Part shown: positions 18,500 to 28,926 of the stretch, one piece after another
How the letters are laid out: every line of letters starts with the position of its first letter
Position numbering within the stretch: the stretch's first letter is position 1
DNA from: an uncultured Muribaculaceae bacterium
GTDB taxonomy: Bacteria; Bacteroidota; Bacteroidia; Bacteroidales; Muribaculaceae
Reading direction: 5' to 3'
Length of the DNA stretch: 64,000 bases
Assembly: GCA_947386115.1 (NCBI GenBank)
Contig: CANDNO010000003.1
Span: 1 to 64,000 of the forward strand
Program-made: the position numbers and the translations under genes
The notes under the pieces: generated by a model
Seen by the model: only the letters and a program-made list of their open reading frames with translations
Told to the model about the DNA's origin: nothing
The model's database searches: none

Positions 18500-19726
18500 A
18501 TGAACGTTTCGATTATCGCAATAGGCGACGAGCTGCTCCTGGGCAACGTCGTCGACACCAACACCCCGTTCATGGCATCGCTAATCGATGCCGCCGGATG
18601 GCAACTTGTACACTCATGCCAGGTTCACGACGACCCGTGCGACATCCTGTTTGCCGTAAAAGAGGCAATGCGACGCAGCGACGTCGTGCTCACCACCGGC
18701 GGACTCGGTCCCACCAAAGATGACATCACCAAGCAGGTGCTGTGCGAGTTTTTCGGCGGTAAGCTCGTCCACGACGCCTCGGTGGCCGCCAACGTGGAGC
18801 GAATCTTTGCCGAACGAGGCCTCCCCATGAATGCTCTCACGGCCTCACAGGCCATGGTGCCGAGCAGCTGCACAGTTATACCCAACGCATCGGGCACGGC
18901 GCCCGTGATGTGGTTTGAACGCGACGGCAAGGTACTGGTATCGATGCCCGGCGTGCCTCGCGAGATGCGATACACGTTCACGCGCGAGGTGCTCCCGCGT
19001 CTTCACAGCCTCATCGCCAATACCGAGCATCCCACGCTGCACCGCTTCTTCCTGCTCGAGGGAATAAGCGAGAGCGCCGTCGACACGAAGCTGAGCGGCG
19101 AGGAGTGCCCCGCGGAGCTGCGCGATATCCACAAAGCCTATCTGCCCCAGCCAGGCTATCTCAAAATACGCCTCGACCACACCGACAATGACACACTCGC
19201 TAAAGCCGCACAGCAGTTTGAACAGTTGATGGGCCAATATATCTTTGCCCGCGAAGATGTAAAGCCGGCCGAAGCTCTCATCGACACCCTCCGCGCCCGC
19301 TCGATGACTGTATCGACAGCCGAGAGCTGCACCGGCGGCAACATAGCCCATCTCATCACTTCGATTGCCGGCAGCTCGGCAGTATTCAACGGCTCGGTAG
19401 TGTCATACAGCAACGACATGAAAATCAACGTGCTCGGCGTGCCGGCCGAAATGATTGCCGAAAACGGCGCTGTGAGCACACCGGTCGCCGCAGCGATGGC
19501 CGACGGAGCAGCCCGGCTCGCCCACACACACTGCTCGGTAGCTACAAGCGGTATTGCCGGCCCCGGCGGAGCCACACCGGGAAAACCGGTAGGCACCGTG
19601 TGCATCGCCGTAAAAACACCGTCAGGAACCCACAGCGACACCTACCGCTTCACAGGCAACCGTGCCGAAGTGATAGAACGTGCATCGGTAAAAGCGCTCA
19701 TTCTGCTTCTTCGCGCGTTAAAATAG
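18500..19726 (+). CDS. cinA: CinA family nicotinamide-nucleotide amidase
   Basis: A 408-residue two-domain protein. The N-terminal MoCF/COG1058 domain (residues 1 to about 170) begins IIAIGDELLLGNVVDTN and carries TTGGLGPTKDDIT. The C-terminal amidase domain (about 255-408) contains AESCTGG and SGIAGPGG, and deamidates nicotinamide mononucleotide for NAD salvage. Both domains look complete. It is the last clear gene of the ung-tsaD run; an inverted repeat and a new promoter follow. Confidence 0.93.
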   Translation: MNVSIIAIGDELLLGNVVDTNTPFMASLIDAAGWQLVHSCQVHDDPCDILFAVKEAMRRSDVVLTTGGLGPTKDDITKQVLCEFFGGKLVHDASVAANVERIFAERGLPMNALTASQAMVPSSCTVIPNASGTAPVMWFERDGKVLVSMPGVPREMRYTFTREVLPRLHSLIANTEHPTLHRFFLLEGISESAVDTKLSGEECPAELRDIHKAYLPQPGYLKIRLDHTDNDTLAKAAQQFEQLMGQYIFAREDVKPAEALIDTLRARSMTVSTAESCTGGNIAHLITSIAGSSAVFNGSVVSYSNDMKINVLGVPAEMIAENGAVSTPVAAAMADGAARLAHTHCSVATSGIAGPGGATPGKPVGTVCIAVKTPSGTHSDTYRFTGNRAEVIERASVKALILLLRALK

Positions 19727-19752
19727 AAAACATACACATTATTTAACATGAC

Positions 19753-19771
19753 TGTGCGAGAATATCGCACA
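19753..19771. promoter_or_regulatory. Perfect inverted repeat overlapping the -33 region (candidate operator)
   Basis: TGTGCGA at 19753-19759, spacer GAATA, TCGCACA at 19765-19771. It sits where the -33 box of the downstream promoter (-7 at 19782-19789) should be. No T-run follows, so it is not a normal terminator. A dimeric regulator could bind here. Confidence 0.5.
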
Positions 19772-19781
19772 GGCATTGCTG

Positions 19782-19789
19782 TATATTTG
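19782..19789 (+). promoter_or_regulatory. -7 element for the gene at 19823
   Basis: TATATTTG, a full TAnnTTTG match, 33 bases before the ATG. The -33 position is occupied by the inverted repeat. Confidence 0.55.
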
Positions 19790-19822
19790 CGTCAACAATA
19801 ACTTTTATAAACCTCAATAAAC

Positions 19823-20380
19823 ATGAAGATATCCTTTACTCTTGATCAGATGAAACAGTTCAACCGCCTCTCGGCCGAAGAACGCTCACGTGTAATCGCA
19901 TCATGCGACACACTCTCGCAAATGAACGATGACGAGATTGACAACTACAACCCTGCTCCCCAACAGCCGGCCCTTGTAGCCGAGGTACACGGCAAACTGA
20001 AACGGCGCGTCGAGAGCAAGCGGCGCCGTGCCGACCGCAAGACCGTAGCCAGACCGAAGACCACGGTAGAAGCGCCGCAGCCGGCCGACACGAACGTATG
20101 CATCCGCATCGACGAGCCCACAGCACGCACCGCCGCATGGGTGCGCACCAACTACAACCGCTTCGTCGACCGCGTCCTCGAAGTAATCGGCATGTATGGC
20201 GACAGCGACATGGGCAGGAACCTGAACGAGACATGGAGAATGATCACACAACTCATTCACGAAACGATTACCCCGCTGTTCAACCTTGCCGAGGATTTCA
20301 TGCGCCGACCGGCCGCAAACCGACGCACACCCATTCAGTTTAACATTCCCAACGACATCTATTCTCAACTCCGCAGCTGA
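19823..20380 (+). CDS. Conserved-looking protein of unknown function
   Basis: A 185-residue protein with no signal peptide or TM. The N-terminal 40 residues are helical and acidic (LDQMKQFNRLSAEERSRVI). A strongly basic stretch lies at residues 55-76 (GKLKRRVESKRRRADRKTVA), then a Pro/Thr linker, then a helical C-terminal half (about 100-160). The basic patch suggests contact with nucleic acid or membrane; this is inference. It has its own promoter with a palindrome and precedes the nuo-atp cluster. No family was recognised. Confidence 0.7.
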   Translation: MKISFTLDQMKQFNRLSAEERSRVIASCDTLSQMNDDEIDNYNPAPQQPALVAEVHGKLKRRVESKRRRADRKTVARPKTTVEAPQPADTNVCIRIDEPTARTAAWVRTNYNRFVDRVLEVIGMYGDSDMGRNLNETWRMITQLIHETITPLFNLAEDFMRRPAANRRTPIQFNIPNDIYSQLRS

Positions 20381-20481
20381 TACACATCAGAGCCGTTTCT
20401 ATAATTTATGGTACATGCGGGAGAAATTATTGTGGATTTTTCACATTTTGCACATCGGGAAAAATAATGAGCGATAATAAT

Positions 20482-20513
20482 GTGTGAAAAATGAAAAAAA
20501 ATCTTAACTTTGC
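20482..20513 (+). promoter_or_regulatory. Promoter of the nuo-atp cluster
   Basis: TGTG at 20482-20485 (one mismatch to TTTG), a 20-base spacer, then TAACTTTG at 20506-20513, a full -7 match. It leaves a leader of roughly 110 bases before nuoA. No other full promoter was seen in the intergenic gaps of the next 17.5 kb. Confidence 0.65.
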
Positions 20514-20631
20514 ACTCGTATTGGGCGCCAATCGGGCTGTTTTCCACCTACGTGTTTGACACATAGGCCGTTGAACAGCGTGTACCGATTTGACGCTACT
20601 GTTGACTGAAAAAAATATATCAAAATTATAT

Positions 20632-21012
20632 ATGATAACATCAGCAATATTCGGAATTTCCAACAACGCACTGCTTGCTGTTGTTGCCTTGCTGACGGGT
20701 GTAGCGCTCGTGGCACTGGCAATGTGGATTGCGGGCCTCATTTCGCCCCGCTCGTTCAACCCCCAGAAAGGTGAAGCTTATGAATGCGGTATCCCCACTC
20801 GCGGCTCCTCGATGACCCGTTTTAGTGTGGGATATTATTTGTTTGCTATCCTTTTCTTGATGTTCGATGTCGAGACTGTATTCCTCTTCCCCTGGGCCGT
20901 GCGCATGCGCGAGCTTGGCGTCGAGGGTCTCACAAGCATCGCTGTGTTTTTCGGAATTTTAGTGCTGGGCCTCGTTTACGCCTGGCGGAAAGGAGCTCTT
21001 GAATGGAAGTAA
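20632..21012 (+). CDS. nuoA: Complex I subunit NuoA
   Basis: A 126-residue inner-membrane subunit of the proton-pumping quinone oxidoreductase. Three TM segments are visible, with the conserved loop FNPQKGEAYECGIP between TM1 and TM2, carrying the family Cys. I start at the ATG at 20632; an in-frame TTG at 20590 would add 14 residues with no family support. It is the first gene of the nuo-atp cluster and overlaps nuoB by 10 bases. Confidence 0.94.
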   Translation: MITSAIFGISNNALLAVVALLTGVALVALAMWIAGLISPRSFNPQKGEAYECGIPTRGSSMTRFSVGYYLFAILFLMFDVETVFLFPWAVRMRELGVEGLTSIAVFFGILVLGLVYAWRKGALEWK

Positions 21013-21629
21013 CAACCAAAAGCATGCCCTACGAGGCATGGAAGGATAACGAGTATATCGAGAATCTCGTTGACGAACTGCGCGCCCAGGGCACAAACGT
21101 GCTGGTAGGGTCGCTCGACAAGCTTATCAACTGGGGTCGTTCCAACTCGCTTTGGCCTTTGACCTTTGCCACCAGCTGCTGTGGTATCGAATTCGTATCG
21201 CTGGGCGCCGCCCGCTTTGACATGGCACGCTTCGGATGGGAAGTTGCCCGTTCGTCACCACGCCAGGCCGACTTCATAATGGTTGCAGGAACAATCGTTA
21301 ACCGCATGGTTCCCGTATTCCGTCGTCTGTATGACCAGCTCGCCGAGCCCAAATATGTTATCGCATGCGGTGGCTGCGCCATCTCGGGCGGACCGTTCCG
21401 CAAGTCTTACCACGTTGCCAAGGGCATCGAGGATATCGTTCCCGTCGACGTGTTTGTTCCCGGCTGTCCCCCCTGCCCCGAGGCCATGATCTACGGCATC
21501 ATGCAGCTCTCGCGCAAGGTGAAAGTAGAGCGTTTCTTCGGCGGCGTAAACCGTCAGGAAAAGCAGAAGGACTTCGTCGACGAGCATCCTATGGCCAAAG
21601 AGGCTGAGAAAATCATCAACGGCGACTGA
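21003..21629 (+). CDS. nuoB: Complex I subunit NuoB (N2 cluster)
   Basis: The peripheral-arm subunit that holds the N2 [4Fe-4S] cluster, which passes electrons to quinone. Length 208 residues. The N2 ligands are visible as the adjacent pair C59-C60 (ATSCCGIE), C125 (GGCA) and C155 (GCPPCPEA). It overlaps nuoA and is followed by nuoCD after 64 bases. The N-terminus is slightly long compared with the shortest NuoB proteins. Confidence 0.96.
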   Translation: MEVTTKSMPYEAWKDNEYIENLVDELRAQGTNVLVGSLDKLINWGRSNSLWPLTFATSCCGIEFVSLGAARFDMARFGWEVARSSPRQADFIMVAGTIVNRMVPVFRRLYDQLAEPKYVIACGGCAISGGPFRKSYHVAKGIEDIVPVDVFVPGCPPCPEAMIYGIMQLSRKVKVERFFGGVNRQEKQKDFVDEHPMAKEAEKIINGD

Positions 21630-21693
21630 TTCACGCAGGCCTTGACCAAAAACTAAGATTCAAAAAACAACCACTCATTATTATATATAACTC

Positions 21694-23316
21694 ATGGCAA
21701 CAATCAAGGAAAACATCGCGGCCCGTTTCCCTCAGGCAACGTTTGAGGATGCCGACGTGCTGCTGATTAACATCCCCGATGAACAGCTTCATGACCTTGC
21801 CGCAGCCCTGCGCGACGAGTATGGTTATGATTACCTCATCACCATCGTGGGAGTTGACCGTGTCCAGAGCCTTGGCGCGATTTATTTCCTCAGTTCTACC
21901 GCTACTAATCAAGAAATCTCAATACAGGTCGCCACTACCGACCGCGAAAACCCCGCGCTCACTTCTATCTCCGACCTCTGGTCGATAGCTACCATCTACG
22001 AGCGCGAGATTTTTGATTTCTACGGCATCAAGTTCCTGAACAATCAGGATATGCGCCGCCTGTTCCTTAGCATCGACTGGGTAGGTTACCCCCTGCGCAA
22101 GGACTATGACAACTCGCCCGAGAACAACGCACCCTCGACCCAAAACGAGCGCCAGAGCGATTTCACACAGGTCTACACCCGTCGTGAGGATGGCAGCATC
22201 GCCTGCGAGGATCGCGCTGTGTTCCAGCCCGATGACTTTGTTGTCAACATCGGCCCGCAGCACCCCGCCACACACGGCGTGCTCCGTTTCCGCACCGCTA
22301 TCGACGGCGAGATAATCAAGAAAATCGACGTTTACATGGGTTATATCCACCGCGGCATCGAGAAGCTCTGCGAGAACCTGACTTATCCCCAGACTCTCCA
22401 CTTCACCGACCGTATGGACTATTTCTCGGCCCACAACTACCACCACGGCCTCTGCATGTGTATAGAACGTGCAGCCGGCATTGAGGTTCCGCGCCGCGCA
22501 CAGGTTATCCGCGTTATCATGGACGAGCTGTCGCGTATCGCTTCACACTGCCTATTCTTCGGAACATACTGCATGGACCTTGGCGCCACGACAATGCTGT
22601 TCTACACCCTGCGCGTGCGTGAGCAGATTCTCGACATCATGGAGAAGACCTGCGGTGCCCGCATGACTTTCAACTACGACTGCATCGGCGGCGTAATGGC
22701 CGACCTTGACCCCGACTTCGTGAAGGATGTCAAGGCCCTGCTTGCCACCCTGCCCGCCAACCTCAAGGAATACAACAAGCTATTCGTGGGCAACGTTATC
22801 GCCGAAGGCCGTCTCGAGGGCATGGGCGTGATGTCGCGCGAACACGCTATCGACTGGGGAGTTACCGGTCCTTCGGGCCGCGCTTCAGGCTGGGCATGCG
22901 ACGTGCGCAAGACTCACCCCTACAGCGTTTATCCCGAGGTAGAGTTTGACGAGATCACAATGACCGAGGGCGACTCGATGGCACGCTTCAAATGCCGTAT
23001 GCTCGAAATCGAGCAGAGCGCACGCATCATCGAGCAGCTCATCGACAACATCCCCGAGGGCGACTATCTGGCCAAAGTACCCAAAGTGCTCAAACTGCCT
23101 CAGGGCCACTGGTTCCAGCTCGTCGAGGGCTGTCGCGGCGTGTTCGGCGTATATATCGAGAGCGACGGCGGCACAAGCCCCGTGCGCATGAAGTTCGTCA
23201 CCCCGTCGCTGAACCTTGCAGCCGTGACCGACTCGATCACATCGGGCAACAAGATCGCCGACCTCATCACTATCGCCGGATCGCTCGACTACATCGTGCC
23301 CGACATGGACCGTTAA
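21694..23316 (+). CDS. nuoCD: Complex I fused subunit NuoCD
   Basis: A 540-residue fusion of the 30-kDa and 49-kDa subunits, as is usual in Bacteroidetes. NuoC spans about residues 1-150 (ending at GYPLRKDYD), followed by a short linker; NuoD runs from about 175 (NIGPQHPATHGVLR) to the end. NuoD lines the quinone chamber together with NuoB. The conserved GPSGRASGWACDVR and the C-terminal DYIVPDMDR are present, so neither half is truncated. nuoH follows after 43 bases. Confidence 0.95.
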   Translation: MATIKENIAARFPQATFEDADVLLINIPDEQLHDLAAALRDEYGYDYLITIVGVDRVQSLGAIYFLSSTATNQEISIQVATTDRENPALTSISDLWSIATIYEREIFDFYGIKFLNNQDMRRLFLSIDWVGYPLRKDYDNSPENNAPSTQNERQSDFTQVYTRREDGSIACEDRAVFQPDDFVVNIGPQHPATHGVLRFRTAIDGEIIKKIDVYMGYIHRGIEKLCENLTYPQTLHFTDRMDYFSAHNYHHGLCMCIERAAGIEVPRRAQVIRVIMDELSRIASHCLFFGTYCMDLGATTMLFYTLRVREQILDIMEKTCGARMTFNYDCIGGVMADLDPDFVKDVKALLATLPANLKEYNKLFVGNVIAEGRLEGMGVMSREHAIDWGVTGPSGRASGWACDVRKTHPYSVYPEVEFDEITMTEGDSMARFKCRMLEIEQSARIIEQLIDNIPEGDYLAKVPKVLKLPQGHWFQLVEGCRGVFGVYIESDGGTSPVRMKFVTPSLNLAAVTDSITSGNKIADLITIAGSLDYIVPDMDR

Positions 23317-23359
23317 TCACCAGTCATAATAGCCAATCAGTAAGAATATCACATAAATC

Positions 23360-24454
23360 ATGGAGACAACATTCGATTTCTCTACTATCACTCAATGGTT
23401 CAACAACCTGTTGCTGGGTTGGGGTCTCGCACCCTGGCTGGTGACAACGATTGAGTGTGTGCTCGTGGGTGTGGGCCTGTTGCTGCTGTACGCCTTGCTC
23501 GCACTTTTCTACATCTACTTCGAGCGCAAGGTTTGTGCCGCCTTCCAGTGCCGCCTTGGCCCCAACCGAGTAGGCCCCTTAGGACTCCTCCAGAGCTTCG
23601 CCGACATGTTCAAGATCCTCATCAAGGAGCTTATCCAGTTGAAACACATCGACAAATTCCTGTTTGCTCTTGCCCCCTATCTGGTGATTATCGCCTCGAT
23701 GATGGCGTTCGCCGTTCTTCCCTGGGGTCCCGGCCTGCAGATTATCGACTTCAACATCGGCATCTTCTTCCTCATCGCCGTATCATCGATAGGCGTGCTC
23801 GGCATCCTGCTCGCAGGTTGGTCGTCAAACAACAAGTTCACCCTTATCGGTGCTATGCGTTCAGGCGCTCAGATGATTAGCTACGAGCTCTCGATAGGCC
23901 TCTCGGTAATCACCATGGTAGCCTTCGCCGGCACTATGAACGTCGAGGAAATCGTTCTGGCACAGGACAATTGCTGGTTCATCTTCGCCGGCCATGTTCC
24001 CGCCATCATAGCTTTCGTTATCTATATTATAGCCGGTACGGCCGAGACCAACCGTGGCCCGTTCGACCTTCCCGAGGCCGAGAGCGAGCTTACCGCCGGA
24101 TACCACACCGAGTACTCGGGTATCCACTTCGGTTTCTTCTATCTGGCCGAGTACCTCAACCTGTTCATCGTTGCCGGCGTGGCTTCGCTGCTGTTCTTCG
24201 GCGGCTGGATGCCCCTCCACATCCCCGGATGGGAAGGCTTCAACCACATCATGAACTACATACCCGGTATCGTATGGTTCATAGGTAAGGCTATCGTCAT
24301 TTCGTTCATAATCATCTGGTTCAAGTGGACATTCCCCCGTCTGCGTATCGACCAGCTGCTCAAGCTCGAGTGGAAATACCTGCTTCCCATCAACCTTTTC
24401 AACCTCGCCCTGATGGTGATGATCGTCATCTGCGGCTGGTACATCAAGTGGTAA
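23360..24454 (+). CDS. nuoH: Complex I subunit NuoH
   Basis: The membrane subunit at the junction of the two arms, forming the quinone entry channel. It has 364 residues and about eight TM segments. Typical motifs are [21 protein letters not shown] near residue 51, and the acidic loop [23 protein letters not shown] near residue 233. After nuoH the expected nuoI is not next: an 84-base gap leads into atpD. Confidence 0.95.
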   Translation: METTFDFSTITQWFNNLLLGWGLAPWLVTTIECVLVGVGLLLLYALLALFYIYFERKVCAAFQCRLGPNRVGPLGLLQSFADMFKILIKELIQLKHIDKFLFALAPYLVIIASMMAFAVLPWGPGLQIIDFNIGIFFLIAVSSIGVLGILLAGWSSNNKFTLIGAMRSGAQMISYELSIGLSVITMVAFAGTMNVEEIVLAQDNCWFIFAGHVPAIIAFVIYIIAGTAETNRGPFDLPEAESELTAGYHTEYSGIHFGFFYLAEYLNLFIVAGVASLLFFGGWMPLHIPGWEGFNHIMNYIPGIVWFIGKAIVISFIIIWFKWTFPRLRIDQLLKLEWKYLLPINLFNLALMVMIVICGWYIKW

Positions 24455-24532
24455 CAGGCAGCTCCCCCACCCTTTAACACCGGATATAAAAAATCAAGAC
24501 GCTTTAAGCATCACTCCAAGATATTTCATTAA

Positions 24533-26041
<1,509 letters not shown>

Positions 26042-26103
26042 CCGGCATCGCGACGAGACTTACTCACCCCCACCACCAGACAGAATACTCTGAATATTAA
26101 ATT

Positions 26104-26340
26104 ATGACACTTAACATCATATCGGCACAATCAATCATGTTCAGCGGCGAAGTGAAGTCGGTGACACTGCCCGGCACCATGGGCAGCTTTACCGTTCTGC
26201 ACGACCATGCCTCACTCATCTCTACTCTGACTCCCGGCTTGGTAGTCTACGTTGACAACGAGGGAGCCAAACATGATACACCCATCTCGGGCGGTATAGT
26301 TAGTGTCGACAATAACATTATATCAGTGTGTGTAGCTTAA
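26104..26340 (+). CDS. atpC: ATP synthase F1 subunit epsilon, short form
   Basis: A 78-residue protein with only the N-terminal beta-sandwich (LTLNIISAQSIMFSGEVKSV, GSFTVLHDHASLIS). The C-terminal helical hairpin of longer forms (about 130-140 residues in E. coli), which inhibits ATP hydrolysis, is absent. Short epsilon subunits are known in Bacteroidetes, so this is not a truncation. The stop codon TAA overlaps the atpB ATG. Confidence 0.9.
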   Translation: MTLNIISAQSIMFSGEVKSVTLPGTMGSFTVLHDHASLISTLTPGLVVYVDNEGAKHDTPISGGIVSVDNNIISVCVA

Positions 26341-27518
26341 TGATGAAACGCCTTTCTACCATATTCGCCTCGCTGTTCATAGCTGCCGTTGCCCCGCTGG
26401 CAATGATGGCCGACGACGCTGCGCCCGCAGCAACAGCCGACACAGAAGTAGCAGTCGAGAATACCGCTGCAGCCGAGCATCACGAGGCCGAAGAAGACTT
26501 CAAACCCAAGGACATCATCTTCGAACACCTTGGCGACGGATACGGCTGGGAGGTTCCCTTCAACCACCACAAGCGCATCCCCCTCCCCATCATCGTGTGG
26601 GCGAGCGACGGACTTCACGTGTTCTCGTCATCGCGCGTGGCTCACGGAGCTACATACCGCGACGGCGACATCGAGTTCAAGATTCCCCAGGAGGGCGATT
26701 ACAAGGGCAAACTCGTCGAAATCAAACCCGACGGATCGGTTGAAAAGCCCCTCGACTTCTCGATAACCAAGAATGTACTCGCGATATTCTTCACTGTCAT
26801 CATCGTCATTCTATGCGTGATGCCGCTGGGCAAGTGGTACCGCCAGAAAGGCTACGTGGCAGCACGCGGATTCAAGGGAGCTCTCGAGGCACTTTACGAG
26901 TTCATCTACGTGTCGCTCATCAAGGCTACCCTCAAGGAGCAGGCCCGCCGTTTCGCACCCTACCTCCTCACGGTGTTCATGTTCATCTTCGTTGCCAACC
27001 TCATGGGTCTGGTAGTTGTGTTCCCCGGCGGAGCCAACCTCACCGGCAACATCGCCATAACACTTGTTCTCGCACTCATCACATTCTTCATAACCAATAT
27101 CTTCGGTACGAAGCACTACTGGAAAGAGATTCTGTGGCCCGACGTTCCGCTGTGGCTCAAATTCCCTCTCCCCATCATGCCCGTAATCGAGATATTCGGT
27201 ATGTTCACCAAGCCCGCGGCGCTCACTGTGCGTCTGTTTGCCAACATGATGGGCGGTCATATCATCGTCATCTCGCTCACACTCATCATCTTCATCTTTG
27301 CCAAGATGGGAGTAGCAGCCCTCTCGGGCGCAACGGTAGTATCGATGATATTCCAGATATTCATGTTGCTCATCGACGTCCTCGTAAGCTTCATCCAGGC
27401 CTACGTGTTCACGATGCTCTCTACAATCTTCATCTCGCTGGCTCAGGAGCACGGGCATGAGGAACACGAGAAGCACAAAGAGGCAGCACCCGCCGCCCTA
27501 TCCGAAACAGCAAAATAA
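26340..27518 (+). CDS. atpB: ATP synthase Fo subunit a, with N-terminal extension
   Basis: The stator channel subunit. It has 392 residues, longer than the roughly 270 of E. coli because of a signal-peptide-like start (hydrophobic residues 6-21 ending AMMA) and an acidic, periplasm-facing N-domain up to about residue 140. Five or six TM segments follow. The essential Arg is in KPAALTVRLFANMMGGH. The ATG at 26340 overlaps the atpC stop (TAATG); a GTG 12 bases upstream is less likely. There is no atpI between atpC and atpB. Confidence 0.93.
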   Translation: MMKRLSTIFASLFIAAVAPLAMMADDAAPAATADTEVAVENTAAAEHHEAEEDFKPKDIIFEHLGDGYGWEVPFNHHKRIPLPIIVWASDGLHVFSSSRVAHGATYRDGDIEFKIPQEGDYKGKLVEIKPDGSVEKPLDFSITKNVLAIFFTVIIVILCVMPLGKWYRQKGYVAARGFKGALEALYEFIYVSLIKATLKEQARRFAPYLLTVFMFIFVANLMGLVVVFPGGANLTGNIAITLVLALITFFITNIFGTKHYWKEILWPDVPLWLKFPLPIMPVIEIFGMFTKPAALTVRLFANMMGGHIIVISLTLIIFIFAKMGVAALSGATVVSMIFQIFMLLIDVLVSFIQAYVFTMLSTIFISLAQEHGHEEHEKHKEAAPAALSETAK

Positions 27519-27549
27519 TAGAAAATAAAAATATAAATTCACTACTTAA

Positions 27550-27807
<258 letters not shown>

Positions 27808-27822
27808 AATATCCCGTTACTG

Positions 27823-28320
27823 ATGGAATTATTCACCCCCGACTTTGGCCTTGTCTTCTGGATGTTCGTGGCGTTCGCCATCCTTTTCCTCCTCTTGTGG
27901 AAAAAGGGCTGGCCGGCCATCATGGACATGATTGACAAGCGCGCCGATCTCATCGACAAGGGTGTTGAATATGCTCAACAGGCCAAAGACCAGCTTGACA
28001 AGGCACAACAGAGCGCCGAGCAGATTATTGCCGACGCTCGCCACCGTCAGGCCGACATACTTCGCGAGGCCGACCACATGAAGGATCAGATCGTCGAACA
28101 GGCACGCCAGGAGGCACGCACCGCCGCTCAGAAAGAAATCGAGAGCGCCCGCATAGCCATCGCCCAGGAACGCAAGGAAGCTGAAAAGCAGTTCCGCGAC
28201 CAGGTGAGCCTCTTTGCCCTCGACATCGCCTCGAAGGTAACCCGCAAGGACCTGTCCAACGACAGCGCACAGTCTCAGCTTGTGACCAACCTCCTTGACG
28301 AGATAGAGAATAAAAACTAA
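27823..28320 (+). CDS. atpF: ATP synthase Fo subunit b
   Basis: A 165-residue peripheral-stalk subunit. One TM at about residues 8-28 (FGLVFWMFVAFAILFLLLW) is followed by a long charged coiled coil (about 35-145) rich in Ala, Gln, Glu and Lys, then a short delta-binding end. There is a single b gene, so a homodimer is expected. Start follows atpE by 15 bases. Confidence 0.93.
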   Translation: MELFTPDFGLVFWMFVAFAILFLLLWKKGWPAIMDMIDKRADLIDKGVEYAQQAKDQLDKAQQSAEQIIADARHRQADILREADHMKDQIVEQARQEARTAAQKEIESARIAIAQERKEAEKQFRDQVSLFALDIASKVTRKDLSNDSAQSQLVTNLLDEIENKN

Positions 28321-28353
28321 ACGACACCAACAACAGTCACCAACACAACCGAG

Positions 28354-28923
28354 ATGAACCAAGGTCTCATACCGCAACGATACGCACGGGCTTTGTACAA
28401 AGTAGCTCTCGAGCGCAACTGTACCGAGCAACTGTACACGATTATGAAAACTCTCGACGGCTCGTTCACAGCCAACCCCGAGTTGATTCGTGTTATGGAA
28501 AACCCGTTTGTGAGCGCAGCCGAGAAAAAGTCATTGCTGTTGACAGCCGCAGGAGTTGACGCTAAAAACGCTTCAGAAAAAAACAATGCAGCCGGCACTC
28601 TCGTCGACTTCATAAAACTCCTCGACAACAACCGCCGCACCGACTTCATGAGAGGTATAGCCCTGGCCTACATCGCCATCTACCGCAAGGAGCGACAGAT
28701 CTCGACCGTGACTGTAACGTCGGCCGCCCCGCTGCAGCCCGATGCCACCGCCCGACTCATGGCAATCATCAAAGCCCGCCATCCACAGGGAAGCATCGAA
28801 TACTCCGAGAAAGTCGACCCCAACCTCATTGGCGGTTTCACTATCGCCATTGACAACCAGCGTCTTGACGCATCAATCAAGAACGAACTCAAACAATTGC
28901 GTTTAAAACTGCTTAGCCACTAA
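28354..28923 (+). CDS. atpH: ATP synthase F1 subunit delta
   Basis: A 189-residue protein that links the b stalk to the top of F1. The opening LIPQRYARALYKVALE is the family's N-terminal helix, and the C-terminal part contains DPNLIGGFTIAIDNQRLDASIKN, the conserved beta-hairpin signature. It lies 3 bases before atpA, so translation is probably coupled. Confidence 0.92.
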   Translation: MNQGLIPQRYARALYKVALERNCTEQLYTIMKTLDGSFTANPELIRVMENPFVSAAEKKSLLLTAAGVDAKNASEKNNAAGTLVDFIKLLDNNRRTDFMRGIALAYIAIYRKERQISTVTVTSAAPLQPDATARLMAIIKARHPQGSIEYSEKVDPNLIGGFTIAIDNQRLDASIKNELKQLRLKLLSH

Positions 28924-28926
28924 CCA

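Noticed and set aside
19753..19771. Terminator of cinA
   Set aside because: The stem has only 7 pairs and no T-run follows; its place at the -33 position fits an operator better.
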